From NCBI RefSeq assembly GCF_001659605.2, contig NC_035174.2, positions 8,056,402 through 8,120,401 of the forward strand: a DNA stretch of 64,000 bases, given 5' to 3'. The notes beneath the pieces are model-generated. The model was not told the DNA's origin, did not search any database, and saw nothing but the letters and a program-made list of their open reading frames with translations. Source of the DNA: Manihot esculenta. Taxonomy: Eukaryota > Streptophyta > Magnoliopsida > Malpighiales > Euphorbiaceae. This document shows, piece by piece, positions 47,408 to 59,320 of the stretch; position 1 is the first letter of the stretch; the number at the start of each line of letters is the position of its first letter. Position numbers and translations under genes: made by a program.

Positions 47408-47548
47408 CTAGTCATGCCAACAGAGGAGCATAACCACACATCTCCTTATAATATAAAGCCTAGCTCTTTGCTCTCTAAGAGCAGCTCCGAGACCTCTGCT
47501 AGAAATCCTTCTCTTTGAGCCTCCCATGGAAGTACTGCTCATCTTCAT
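47408..47548 (-). CDS. DEVIL/ROTUNDIFOLIA-like (DVL/RTFL) micropeptide, 46 aa
   Basis: A 46-codon intronless frame on the minus strand runs from the ATG at 47548 to the TAG at 47408-47410. Residues 24-46 contain the whole RTF core: [19 protein letters not shown] followed by CWHD at the end. The core is preceded by a Ser/Gly/Arg-rich head ([16 protein letters not shown]). A second in-frame ATG follows at codon 3. DVL/RTFL peptides are plant-specific, associate with the plasma membrane, and alter organ shape and polar cell proliferation when overexpressed (for example ROT4/DVL16). A TATA box lies about 140 bases upstream (47687-47696). In Arabidopsis I recall a DVL gene (RTFL15/DVL5, At1g68825) in the equivalent place between the RING membrane gene and STN7. 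The frame is short and easily missed by gene finders, but the core match is very specific. Confidence 0.92.
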   Translation of the reverse strand: MKMSSTSMGGSKRRISSRGLGAALREQRARLYIIRRCVVMLLCWHD

Positions 47549-47686
47549 CTTCACTGATCAAACTGCTGCTTTTTTTCTTTTTCTTTTTTTCAAGTGGAGA
47601 TTTCTTTTAGGTGGGTTTTTGGTGTACTTGTAATTAATGGAGAGTTGGGTTTGAAATGGAATGAGAATGGAGGAAGAGAAGAGGGT

Positions 47687-47696
47687 GTTATATAGG
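47687..47696 (-). promoter_or_regulatory. Probable TATA box of the DVL-like gene
   Basis: CCTATATAAC on the minus strand lies 139 bases before the start codon at 47548, with a pyrimidine-rich stretch around it. Assignment is positional. Confidence 0.6.
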
Positions 47697-50600
47697 AAGG
47701 AGAGAGTGGTCCATGGCTGACGTTGGTCTAGTAAAGAGCCAACGATGGGGCATGAAAGGGCGTGCAGTGTCCCTTAACCCACCAGACAATGCCTTCTGGG
47801 TCCACTTTCCCACTTGGGTACCATACCCCTAGGCTGTGCAAAAATTCATTAATTTTTGGGTAACGTTTTACATTTGTCTCTCCATCTATGCTTTTCCATG
47901 GAGCGACAGTGGAATTAATTTGACCTATTTAGATTATTAATTAAATAGTGAAAAGTGTAGCAATACAATTATATATGGCAGACTTTGTTGTAATTACCAA
48001 ATTACAACAACAAAAAGAAATGGAAAAGGTTTTGAAGTTGATGGTATGTTTTCATAGTAAAAGAAAGATAGATGTGTATTTAATTACCCAGGAAAGTAAT
48101 TCTAATGAAGAGAAGTGAATGAATTTGGTTCACAGGGAATCATTATCCTGGAGAAAAGAATCAGGAAGAAACAAGCTGCATTTCTTGCTAACCCTCTCGT
48201 CATCTATATCCCAATTCTTGCAGGCAATGCATCAATAATCACCCGCCAGCACAACGGGTCGGCCATTACTTCAATAAGATGACAAAATTCTTTAGTTTTT
48301 ATGGCCAACCTTTCAATCTTTAGATGATGTGAATTTTTGGTTGGTGATGATAGATGAAGAATCATCCTCCCTTCTCTTTCTTTTGTGCTTTTGTTTGATA
48401 TTTGTTGGATCCACCTAAACAGCCATTACAGGATTAGATGCCTGAGGTCACTAGTGAGTCTTTACCATTTTCCCCCATATGTAGTAGGGTAAAGTACGAT
48501 ACAAAAAATACTATCTGGTCGGTTGAATCCTACGTAAGAATGCATATAGATTAACTAACTTTTGCATGTTTATTGTTATGTATGAGCTCATCATCTTAAT
48601 CATTCATTTGATCCCTAATTTTAATTAATACCATAATTATCATGTAGGGACGTGGCCACCAAATGCCAAGAGTGCTGTTGTCACAATCAATTAATGCTAT
48701 AATAAATAATAAATTTATTTTTGTCTTTTGAATTTGGTTATCCAAACGTTAGTTTAGACATTTCTTGCATAATTTGCAGGCATAAGGTTTCATGTATATT
48801 TATTTTGAAAGAGAATTGAAATCATGATATGTGCAATGTGAAGTTGGCAACCGATGAGAATAAGATCCCACCGACGTTTTAACTCTTGAGATTTGCTGGG
48901 AATTTGAATCCAATTCTCATCTGGCATTTAACCCACTTCTTAATAATTACTTGAAAGACCTACCTTGCTCTTGAAAATATTTCCCATAATCAGCATCTGC
49001 CTATCTAAATCACTTGATTCCATTTTGCAATCGGAATAAGTTAAACTAAATCAAAAGAGACATGCAAAATCTCCACAAGAATCCTTTAAATTACCTATGC
49101 AACAGAAGAAGAACAAAAAAGTTGGTACTTAGTCAAGGAAAGTGAAATTTCAAAGCCGATGACCAAGATTCCACAATATTTTTACATTATCAATCTGAAT
49201 AAATTTAATGCAACAGCTCAAAACCCAACTTAACGATAGATTAATTAATTTGTATATAATATTAAAATTATACTTAACCAAAAAGCAATGCACTACTTGC
49301 TTTGGTCTCGTGTTCCTCCCATTTCACAAAGGACACCAACTTCCATTAACCCTAATTCCACTAATCAATATTCTAATCTCTCTTTCAACAATTTTAAGCT
49401 GTCAATATCGGTTTAGGAGCCCCATCAGTAAAAAAAAAAAACCCTTTTTTTTTAAAAAAGCTGGACAAGATATTAAGATGCTATATGTAGTGCTTGAGCT
49501 TAACAGTATTCTTTCCATGATTTGAATCATAGATTATACTGCCATGTTCTATCCTTGAGATCTCTCTGTCTACCAGTTCCAACCAGTATATATATTATGC
49601 CTTAATATCATGTTAATTAGTATTTTTATGATAAAGTTCATATGGGAGAATTTAACATTAATTAAAGTGAACTGAGATTATCATATTTGATAGCTATTTT
49701 TCCCTAAAAAGAAGTTATATATATGAGTTTTAGCCACCCAAAGCCTTGGAAGTTCAACTAAAATGGAAACAATTAATGATTATATTAATCTAAGAAAAGC
49801 TCTATAATCAAAGTGGTGTAGGTCTTGTTTGAAGTTTCTGCTGTACTGTGTAGTGTGTGTATACCTTTTAAAAAATCACAGCCTTGTTGTGCTGAACAAG
49901 AAGGTCAGAGTTGCACGTGAAGTTCTCGTGATTTGCAATTGCTTTGCTTGAGTTGTGACATACTTTAACACCTTAATTTTATTAATTATTTGCTAATTTA
50001 GGGTAGATCAGAGTCTCTTTTTTCACTAAAAATTCAGTTTTATTAGGCAAATTTTCTCTCTGTACAGATCACATGCGTTGTTTAGCTTAGCTTACTTCTT
50101 CAATAATTCGAATGCCCATAACGTAGCATGCACGTAAATTTAAAAAGAGAATTGATTTTAATGTGAAATTATTGAATTTTAGTTAATAGGAAGCATGTAA
50201 GAACTCTTCATCCGCGTATTATAAAGTTAATTACTAGATTAATTCTGTACGAACATATATTAACATGGGTTTAACAAACGTTGCTTAGTTGACTAATGAG
50301 CCAGCAAAGTCATTGCTGGCCATCATAGAATAGTAGATATTATGCATGTTACAGAGAGATAATCCAATTTCAATTACCTGTCTAGTATTAGCCAGCCAAT
50401 GTGCTGCATAATAATGCCATGATTAAGTTCATAATTAGAAATACTATGGATCAAAAGTGGAAAATTTTGTGTTGATTCTAAGATTCTATAGTGGTTTTTA
50501 ACCCACAACTCTAGCTTACTGTTTTTATTATTATTATTTATTTATTGCTTATAAGGTGAATGATGTGTGAGATGTATTTTTCACATGTTGCAACCACATG

Positions 50601-51278
50601 CAAGATATCTTTTTGGGCAGGCAGGCAGGCAATGGATGCAAATTATATTTGGTTGTGCCTCTCTGATTTCAGAAGAGACATGCATAGATATGCCTCCCAA
50701 TGGAATGTGGAGTCTCATTCTTAAAGATTTTTTGGCAGGCTTTTGCTGGGGAAATGAAAGAATTTGGTGGCCATGCTGAGGTGCTACTAAAAATAATATA
50801 GAAATAAAAACTCACTCATTGATACAGAGACAAATGGGATTTTGAGTCATCTGCTACACATCCAGTTTCTTCTATATCATCATCTTATCCCATGGATTCG
50901 ATGAATACTCATTGTTCATTCACAGAAATGTTTTTTATCAAAAGAATTCTTATATAGGAAATAATCAAATATAATGTTTTCAGGAAAATACTATGAAACT
51001 GCCTTTCAAAAGCATCAAGGAAAGTAGCATGAATGAACTCATGCAAAGTGTTACGATGAGAAACTTCATTAGAATCCTTCCTAACAGTTTCACTTCATTC
51101 AATTCCTTTCTATAAAATTATAAAAAAGGTCATGAAACCACACGTGCAGTCAATGGATTCCAGGTATGTTTCCAGCCAATTTCTTTATATACAACCAAGA
51201 TAATTATAATAATGGAGGCATGAACAAAATTTACACAAAAGAAGGCTGAAGAAATATTATATACATACAATATAATTC
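47697..51278. other. Intergenic DNA between the DVL-like gene and STN7
   Basis: The part nearest 47.7 kb is the DVL-like promoter; the part nearest 51.2 kb is probably the STN7 3' UTR. In between is AT-rich DNA without a frame that resembles a known protein. The frames at 49208-49525 and 50567-50779 show no family features. Confidence 0.5.
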
Positions 51279-54200
51279 TCATTCCTCTCTTGGGATCCAT
51301 CTACTCCACCATACGCTCTTCCTGCGTCTGCTAAGCTCATCCATGCTCTCATTCAATGTTCTTATTATCTTCCTCTGAAGACGAAGTGCGGACGCTAGAA
51401 CATTCCTTTGAGCACTTGCTTTCTGTCTGGGTTCCTCCTTTTCCTGATCAATAATAACAGAAATGGTCAAAGGTTATCCAGTCAACAACTGAGTGTGAAA
51501 AACAGTGTTTTTCAGTGTAGTAGAAGAACAGACTCGAAGATCTTGAAGCTGAGCCTCAGTGAAGCCACCCTCCTTCTCTGTTCCAGATTTTGCCATTAGC
51601 TGAATAGTCCAGTTGGCAGCTTCCCCATAATCCTGTTGTGTTGCTCGAAAGAGTTGCAGCCTGAGCTTCTGCATGAAAGACAAAGCTAAAAGTCCTTCTT
51701 GATCAAAGTAGGGATGAGCTAAAGCAGCTTTTGCACTTATTCTTTGTCGTGCTTTGTATCGAACCATTGATGTTAGAAGCTCCCATCCTATCCCCCCATC
51801 TAAATCCAATAACTCAAACCCCCTTCGAAGTTCAGGGCCAGCTCGTGGTTCCACACTTTTTCTCCATGCAGCTAAGTCATAATCACACCTTTTTAACTGA
51901 CGATTAAACTGTATGAGGCCACTGTCAGTGCGTAATCCTGGAAAGGCCTGCAAGAAGAAAATTGTTACAAATTGAACAGGGCTAAATAAATGAAGTTCAT
52001 CATGATTAGTATAATAGATGAAACTCGTGTGAGCTAGTATTCAACTTATGCTGGATGCAAGGTTTAATTTTTCAAAGTGTTTGCTATCATCTGAGAGTCA
52101 AAATGTTCACTGCATTTCATGAGGCCTCATTGGTTACAACGGTTGTGGTACCATTATTTATAATATGGTGATATGGATTTAGTGTGCTTCTGTGCTATCA
52201 AGTTATAGCAGCTGAAAAACATGATTCCCCATTGCCATGGAAGGATTTGAGCTGATTGACCAATTTCTATCATTATTGAAATGTTTATATGAAATTGTAT
52301 GAAGTTCGTTAACAAGCATGGATGCATGGCACCAGATGTATTCAAGAGTAATACATGTAAACAAAGTAATTCAGCACTTTCTGTTACTCACCATTTGCAG
52401 GAAAATCAGCCCAGCACTATAAATATCAAATCTATCTGGCAAATTCATCTGTTAAATACCACAAGCAACAGCAGGAACCAAATTAATTCCCTTAGAAATG
52501 ATGCTATGTTCATGATAACTAAATTAGGAGAGTATCTGTACCTGCCACAGCACTGGAGAAAGTATAGTTGCCACTGGAGGCGAAGGTGCAGATGGAGTTT
52601 GAGTGCTCATGATGTATTGCTCTGGCGCTGCATACCTGAAAACAAAAGCACCAAAAATGTTGTAAATTCCATATGATTGAGGAGGAGATAGCTAGAAATA
52701 TTAGGGAAAAAAATTAGAGCACCAAAAAAAATTCACTTCAGAGACTTGATGCTGTGCATCAACCTTTGGTTTGGATATGCACAACAAACAAAAAGGTAAA
52801 ATTAACGTGCCTTGTTCAATGTGTACAGCTAATAGGGTTTACTTCTAACTGGTAGGACAGGAAACTAAGGTGCAATTCTCGACTAGGAGTCTCAGAACTT
52901 CAGAACAGAATCTGAACTGCAGCTAATGCTTTTCTACAATAAGGCTTACATTTGCCTAAACCTTTGAAGCACACCCAATTACCAAAAGCCTACATGCTGC
53001 CAAGACTTCACCTTTCTCGGAAATAAACTATAAACTAAACCTGATACATTATTTCATACACTATTTCCTTCTGTAAGTAGACATAGACCTGTAACAACAT
53101 TTTCTAATTTGTTAGTTGTACCAACGGCAATCAGCAAAAATGCATTTCTGTTTACTGAGAAAAAACAAAAGGATGTTTGGTTATCCCATACATACTGTGT
53201 AAACTTATTTTTCTTAAATTACCTCCTTAGCAACAGAGGAGCCAAGAAACCAAAAAACCCTAGCCAACTACACTTTGCCATTTAGAACTTGGATTCTTCT
53301 CCATCCATTGAAGTACAATCAATATCATGTAAGGGAAGCAAATGAAGACGATTAGAGGTAAGAACTTAAAAAGTAGTGCTTGCATAAGGTGACAAAAACC
53401 TATGATTGATTAGACTATGCACACCATGGAAAATGGCAAACAGACATTTGACCTTATTAAGTTGTAAAGATCATTGTTAAGGAAGTGAATTACTGATGTC
53501 AGGTGCAGCTCAAAAGATGGACAACGCTTTTATTTCCTGAGACTTCAACTAGTTGCTTGTGTCCATGATGGAAAACACAGTACCTTGGGTCCAAAAGAAA
53601 CTCATTTGGGATATAGTTGATTCCCACTCGCAGATCTGCAGCAGCCCCAAGATCAATGATCTTGAATGCCCGAGACCCTGATCCAATTTACATGCATACA
53701 CAAAATAATTGACCTGAGATTATTGAATTTGATCCCTTTAAATTTACTAATGATCTTGGTAAAATTACCTTCAGAAAAAATAATATTCTGCGGCTTAATG
53801 TCCCTGTGCACTATCCCAGTTGAATGAAGACCATCCAATGCAAATAAAAGCTGTCTCATAATAGTTTGAATGATTCTGTTTTCCCTTTCCAACCCCCTAG
53901 GCAAGTCTTGAACCTCTCTGAGAATCAGTGCCTCTACCTGACAATATATGTAACCATAACTAAATCTGGCTTTACGAATTGAACTAAATGCAGATTAAAA
54001 AATAATTAAGCACTTAAGTGGAATCAGCTCAATATGAAACTCATGGAATTCAAAAAATCAGGCAAAAAGCAGAAAGGCAATAATTTCAAATGATCCATAG
54101 TAGCAGTAAGTGCTAATGTTGTTATAGTGTGAATATAATCTACATTAATTAAATAGATTGCAAAATCATAAGGCTAATTGATTGATAGAGGATTTTGAGG

Positions 54201-56145
54201 AGAAAGATTAGTTTCCTTAACAAGGCCTTGTAATCTGTATATAAACACCCTTGTTCAATAGAGAATACACACAAATTCATTTACCAATCTATTCTATTAC
54301 GTACTTTGCCCATCAAATTAAGAAACTGGGAATGCAGATGCTTATTAAAAAGGAAAAAAGTATGGATATCACAATTGCACTTATTGAGTTCTCAGACTTG
54401 GCATCGTAAGCTTCGAGAAACTACTACTGTTCCAATGCATAACAATATTTATTCTAAGAAGCAATGACATAAAAATATAGGAAAGCAACTAAGAGAAGAT
54501 ACCAGCATTGTAGGGGAACTCTATACTCTGCATCAAATCATATCAAAAAGGATAGATGGATGGCTTCACAATTGCAATTATCAAGTTCTCAAACCTAGCA
54601 TCGTAAGCTTGGAGAAACCACTGTTGTTCTAATGCATGACACAACTATCTAAGAAGCAATGACATAAAAATATAGGAAAGAAAAACAACCGAAAGAAGGT
54701 ACCAACATTGTAAGGGAACTCTTTACTCTGCATCAAATCATAAAGTGTGGCCTCTCCTTCAAAACGCCATATAAGCCAATATTCACCTCCTTTATTTGAT
54801 GACCTCTGAAAGAAGTTTTGTGATAACAAAGCAAGTCAGCAGGTAACAAATCAAAATGTGAAATGGTAAAAAATATCAGAGTAAATTTCTTAACCTCTTG
54901 AGATAATAATACCCTTAATTATATAGTAGTAATAGTAGTAGTAGTCATAATATATCAACACCTCAAGGAATCCATACACAAAATCAGCACAGCTGCTTGC
55001 ACAAGCCCTTCGAACACGCTCGTTCATCCAAATTTCCACTGCCCCATATTCAGTTGCCTTTTTCAAGACTAAGTCACCTTCCCTCTACAAAATAGGTGGG
55101 AACCCAGTAACATGTTTTGTTCATTACTTCTAGTCACAACTGTAAAATGGAAGTTGAAATACACATCCACAACTCATAAGTTATTATCATGAAAACCCAA
55201 AAAAGAAACTGAATTAAGAAGTTTTTTTCACTATAAATCTCATGAATCAATAAATTTGGCATAATATCAATAAATTGGGATCTTTGGTCTTCCCATGGAA
55301 ATGAATATTCACGAGCATTTGAAGGCAGAAATTTATCATTCTGATATATCACATTTCAATTTTGTACTACAGAATTTTAACTGTTGCCGTGTTAGGCTTT
55401 TGCCTAATTTCAAGAGGATCAAACCGCATGATGAGTTGTGAGAGAACAGTGAGACAATTAGTGATCAATTATTATAAGCATAACCAATTCAAGTAGAGTC
55501 AGAATCAAATAGGAAAAGCATAGAATTAGATTCTAAATGAGATTCATCAAACACTTTTGATACCTTGGAAGAAGGCTTCTTAGACGATGAAACTCTATAA
55601 ACGACACCAAAGGCTCCCTCACCCAACTTCTTCCCCAAAACAATGTCATCCTGTCGCCACAAACCAAACCCTTTAATCATAAAATCAAGACTCACAAATA
55701 GTAAAATAATAAAGGATTCACTGACCTTCCTCAAAGAGGGTCTAATAACCCTCTCAACAAAAGCGAGAAAAAACATGTCAAAGAAGCCAGGAGCCACACC
55801 AGGAGTAGCCCAAAGATAAGATACAGCAGCCAGAGCCAAAGCAACACCGGGAGCTGTAATGGTCAAACCATTAGATTTGGGCAGAGTGCTTCTGTATATA
55901 ATATCACCACACTCCATCACAGTGCATGGTAAGCCAACCCCAACACCCAAGAAGAAGTTGTGAAATGAATCGAAAAATTCCCCTCCTGATGCAACAACTG
56001 AAAGTGCTCTGTGAGCTGAGATTATGCTTCTAGGAGAATATCTGGGGCTAAGCTTCTTTCCAAGAAATGGAGAAGAGGGTCTTGGTCTGTGGGAGTGGAG
56101 TTTGATTGGGAGAATAGCAGCTCCACCTGGAGCAACGGTGGCCAT
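51279..56145 (-). CDS. STN7: Thylakoid serine/threonine kinase STN7 (state transitions)
   Basis: Ten exons on the minus strand (55726-56145, 55564-55650, 54962-55084, 54707-54805, 53769-53937, 53584-53677, 52542-52635, 52392-52448, 51534-51947, 51279-51443) give 573 residues; the Arabidopsis protein is about 560. The N-terminus looks like a chloroplast transit peptide. It is followed by [15 protein letters not shown], whose lumenal cysteine is part of the redox-sensitive region, and a transmembrane segment ([20 protein letters not shown]). The kinase has GEGAFGVVY (from about residue 149), VLKK (catalytic Lys near 178), HRDIKPQN (287-294), DLG in place of DFG (308-310) and APE (334-336). STN7 is activated when plastoquinol occupies cytochrome b6f and phosphorylates LHCII, driving state transitions. 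An alternative upstream ATG at 56190 would add 15 residues; 56145 (MATVAPGG) matches the family start. Intron 4 contains a duplicated exon fragment. Confidence 0.96.
54343..54742. repeat. 200-bp tandem duplication that includes the 3' part of STN7 exon 4
   Basis: Copy A (about 54343-54542) and copy B (54543-54742) align throughout at a 200-bp spacing with scattered substitutions. Copy B includes the last 36 coding bases of STN7 exon 4. Copy A contains the matching 36 bases (54507-54542), which would read [12 protein letters not shown] instead of [12 protein letters not shown]. In copy A the donor dinucleotide after this segment is GC rather than GT, so it should not act as an exon end. Confidence 0.85.
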
Positions 56146-57076
56146 GTCACAGCACAGAAAGAAGTAGCAGTTTGAGGGGGAGAAGTACAAGACACTGCTT
56201 TGGTTTCAGTTAGAATCTGCTTCAAATTTAGACCGCCACTCTTCTTTATTTATTTATCTTTATCTCTGATATGTTTTGTCTGAGATTTTTTTCAGGGTGG
56301 TTTTATAGTGACAGTCATTACGGGTATGTTTTTGTGGAAGGAAATTGAAGAGGAACAAGCACCACAAGTTACAGGTTAGATACAAGTAATGAAATTGCAT
56401 TGGGCTTCGAGACGTTCTTTTTCTTCCAACAAGGGAATGTAAAAGAGCTGACTTGAACCAGATCAAATTTCCAGCAGCAGCTGGGCACCCCCAATGGGCT
56501 TGGGCTGTCTTACTATTGGAGAAACTGATATGGGTGGCACGTTTTTTAATTACCCAATAAGCATGAAGACAACATTAGCCCAATTGATAGCACAAATTTA
56601 CATTTTCTTATAAAGATGATATCTCTGGAAAATAAAGCCCGTGAAGAGCATATAAAAGGAAAAAATCATCTTTTTTGTTTGGAAAGGAAGAAACGTAAAA
56701 AGAGAGGTTGAAGAGAGAAAGAAAATAAGGAAATATAATTTTATTTATATTTCTATGTCATTCATTTCTTTATTTAGAAAAGCAAAATACAATTAGGAAA
56801 AGTTTTCATTTTTTTTAAATTATGGCCAAAGTCCAGGCCTTTATAGCCGAAGTCCGGCTCCACGTTGCCTGGTTTGTATTGGTGAAAATCGGTTGATGAC
56901 AATCGCACAGCTCGTCCCCCTTCTCTGAAACGCTAATGATACCAGTTTGACTTCCGCCTCCAATGTAAAAGCTGCTATAACTATCATAAGGAATATTGAA
57001 TTATGAAACATATGGTGGCCATTATTTCTCTTACTTCCACTCTCTTATCCATCTATCCGTTATGGGTTAATTTAAT

Positions 57077-57115
57077 AGTTTTAAGCTAACTTGTATATAA
57101 AGTTAGCTTAAAACT
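57077..57115. repeat. Perfect 16-bp inverted repeat with 7-bp loop
   Basis: AGTTTTAAGCTAACTT (57077-57092) and AAGTTAGCTTAAAACT (57100-57115) are exact reverse complements separated by GTATATA. This could be a relic of a fold-back transposon or a transcribed hairpin. No T-run or gene end beside it suggests a terminator. Confidence 0.85.
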
Positions 57116-57631
57116 CTTAAAAATAATTTCCCTGAATTTCAATAATTTGAATCTATATTTTTAAATTAAATCCTTTTTTCTTACTTTTATGATTTATATA
57201 ATTAAAATTTTAGTAAAATATAAACTAAGTGAAATTCCAAATATTTTTAATTGATTGCCATGTCACTATGAATACTCATACACAAGTTAAATTCATTTCT
57301 TTTATAATTAAATGCATCTATACAATTTTAGGATTTTTGGGTCATTAATCCCAGAAGGCAGAAAATAAAAAAGAGATAGCAAAGAGAACCGAGAGTATTG
57401 AACTTTTACAATGAATTAGAGCTAAAATTGCATCAGTTTTTAGAAAATGAAGTTGAAGGAAATCAGCCTTGGAAAACATGGGCTCAACGAATATGGATCA
57501 CTAGATTATGTATAATATTCACATATCACAGGCAGGGGGGAAAAATCAATAATGAAACCAGGGTGAGATTCTAAAACCACAGTAACACACTAAATTCCAA
57601 CAGTCAAAACAACCCACAATTCAAATAAATG

Positions 57632-57655
57632 AAAAAAAAAAAAAAAAAAAAAAAA
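57632..57655. repeat. Run of 24 A
   Basis: A homopolymer of 24 A on the plus strand with no SINE or LINE body recognised upstream and no flanking duplication. Such runs are also prone to sequencing-length error. Confidence 0.8.
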
Positions 57656-58108
57656 GTGTCCATGATCAGCATCACTTTTTCTACTATTTATAAAAGCAAA
57701 AGAAAAGAACCACTTGAAAGCGATTTCCATGGGATCAAATGAAAACGCACCCCCAACTTCAACTACTACCATCTTTTTGTTTTAGAGATGAAAAAATAAA
57801 AAAAGGATTTTTACCATGCAGCCAATCACGCGTTACTCGCCTTACCACACTACCGATTCCTTTATTAATCTTCTTCCTTTATCGTCTTCTCTACCCACCC
57901 TTTTACGATGAATCACAGCCGTTCACCACGCACTCTCCGTGGCTCGCTCCCTCGGTCCATCCGCCTCCATGAGTCTATCACCCATGTCTCTTCATCAATA
58001 CCAGATATCTACACTTTTTTACATTTCCACTATTATCCTTGTTATTCCTTTTTCACCTCTTCAATGGATCGAGAAATACCCACCTGCAACAAGCTAGCTT
58101 CTTCTGCT

Positions 58109-59176
58109 TCAACTATCAGAGAAGAGTAAAGAATGACGATAAAGATCGTAAGGAGCCCAAAGTAAATCCAAGGGACACGGTCTTTTGGAGTCAATTCTAA
58201 GCCAAGGTTTACCCTTCCCGCTCCAATGGAGCAAGCTAGCAGGACCAGGATGTAGAGCTCTACACAAACCGTGAAGATTATCGCCACCGAGCCCATGTTG
58301 GTTCCATCTATGCTCGACGCCTTCCACATTCCCAGCCAACACAAGCAAGAATGGTGGCAAAGAACCCAATTCATAGATTCTATACTTCTTTTGTATCCTC
58401 ATCCAGTATTCCAGTTTCTGTGTGTATTTCCCATCTCTCCACTTCAACAGGTCTATTACCATCACCCCTGTGTTAAAATAGCAAGGCTTCCTCCCTTTAA
58501 ACGAGGACGCATACGCCGGGTTCGACCAAAATCGCGAATTGAAGTAATTGGTGAAGTTAGCGTGACAATACTCTGGGGCACCCAGAACGTGAGCTCCCAA
58601 ATTGATGTTCCATAATTTAGCCACGTCATCGACCACGATTAGATCAGAATCGAAGTATATAATCCTCTGCACACTCGCGGGTAACAGATCTGCGAGGTAA
58701 AATCTCGCATAATTCAACGGTTGATCCAGAGCCCGGCGTATGGAGGAAGAGATCTTTCCTTTCACTAAATCGGCGTTGAAGTGATAGAGGTGGAAGTTGA
58801 GGTAGGGAAATGTCACAGTGATCGTGCGGCGGAGCTCTGCCCGGCGGTGCGTAGCGATGAAGTGGAAGACGATGTTCTCGGGGCAAGCAGCATGCTGCAA
58901 CACGGATAAGACGCCTGCCACGGAGCCCCGAAGGTAGGTGGAATCGAGAGTCATGGCAATGTGGATAATCGAAGAAGGGTCACTGTAGGACTGACCGTTG
59001 ACGGTGGACGACCAGGTGGCCGGGGCACATTCCCGGCCGTTTCTAAACGCCGGCGCTTCTCGAAACAACGGGAGGTGCTCAAACGACAGCGCATTTGATA
59101 AACTGTGTACGGAAATGGTGGCAGAGGTAGCGAGAAGAAGAATGGTGAAGAAGAGTGGCCGGAATTTGGGAGGCAT
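58109..59176 (-). CDS. Galacturonosyltransferase-like (GATL) protein, GT8 family
   Basis: A single intronless frame of 355 residues, as is usual for GATL genes. A hydrophobic signal or anchor segment lies at about residues 6-25, giving a Golgi-lumen or secreted enzyme. The stretch [23 protein letters not shown] region (here from residue 70) opens the GT8 domain. The metal-binding DxD is DSD at 176-178 ([11 protein letters not shown]), [11 protein letters not shown] follows, then [12 protein letters not shown] (289-300) and HWSGKGKPW (317-325), all GT8/GATL signatures. The protein ends SDS. GATL proteins take part in pectin and xylan synthesis; PARVUS/GATL1 affects the glucuronoxylan primer. 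Most lack a proven in vitro activity. By eye it is nearer GATL2/3/4-type than PARVUS, but I cannot rank them without alignment. Confidence 0.93.
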   Translation of the reverse strand: MPPKFRPLFFTILLLATSATISVHSLSNALSFEHLPLFREAPAFRNGRECAPATWSSTVNGQSYSDPSSIIHIAMTLDSTYLRGSVAGVLSVLQHAACPENIVFHFIATHRRAELRRTITVTFPYLNFHLYHFNADLVKGKISSSIRRALDQPLNYARFYLADLLPASVQRIIYFDSDLIVVDDVAKLWNINLGAHVLGAPEYCHANFTNYFNSRFWSNPAYASSFKGRKPCYFNTGVMVIDLLKWRDGKYTQKLEYWMRIQKKYRIYELGSLPPFLLVLAGNVEGVEHRWNQHGLGGDNLHGLCRALHPGPASLLHWSGKGKPWLRIDSKRPCPLDLLWAPYDLYRHSLLFSDS

Positions 59177-59320
59177 AGGGAGGCCGAGTGTGTGCGTGTG
59201 TCAGTGTTCCGGGCAGTACGAGAGCAGGATATAAGAGGAGCCGAATATTAAATTGGAAATAATTTGGGGATTAGTTTATTTTTTGAGAGAGAGAGAATAT
59301 GTCGATGAGCCAGGCTGGCA
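59177..59320 (-). promoter_or_regulatory. Probable leader and core promoter of the GATL gene
   Basis: On the minus strand CTTATATCC lies about 55 bases before the ATG (near 59228-59236) and could be the TATA box. A GA-rich tract follows at 59284-59297. Assignment is tentative. Confidence 0.35.

Larger units (their letters stand above)
56146..58108. other. STN7 promoter region and intergenic DNA
   Basis: The left part is the STN7 leader and promoter. A 16-bp perfect hairpin lies at 57077-57115, and a run of 24 A at 57632-57655. The right part, near 57.7-58.1 kb, is probably the GATL 3' UTR. No further gene is supported. Confidence 0.5.

Noticed and set aside
54507..54542. Possible alternative STN7 exon
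   Set aside because: It is a duplicated fragment of exon 4 with a GC in place of the GT donor, no own acceptor visible, and a changed residue.
57632..57655. Poly(A) run as the tail of a retroposed element
   Set aside because: No SINE, LINE or processed-gene body precedes it and no flanking duplication was found; simple homopolymer expansion is enough.
58042..58374. 110-codon minus-strand frame with hydrophobic segments at the GATL 3' end
   Set aside because: It overlaps the GATL coding end in another frame. The GATL frame has all GT8 signatures, so this is probably incidental, though its membrane-like stretches are notable.
58998..59234. Plus-strand frame opposite the GATL start
   Set aside because: Antisense shadow of the GATL N-terminal coding region.
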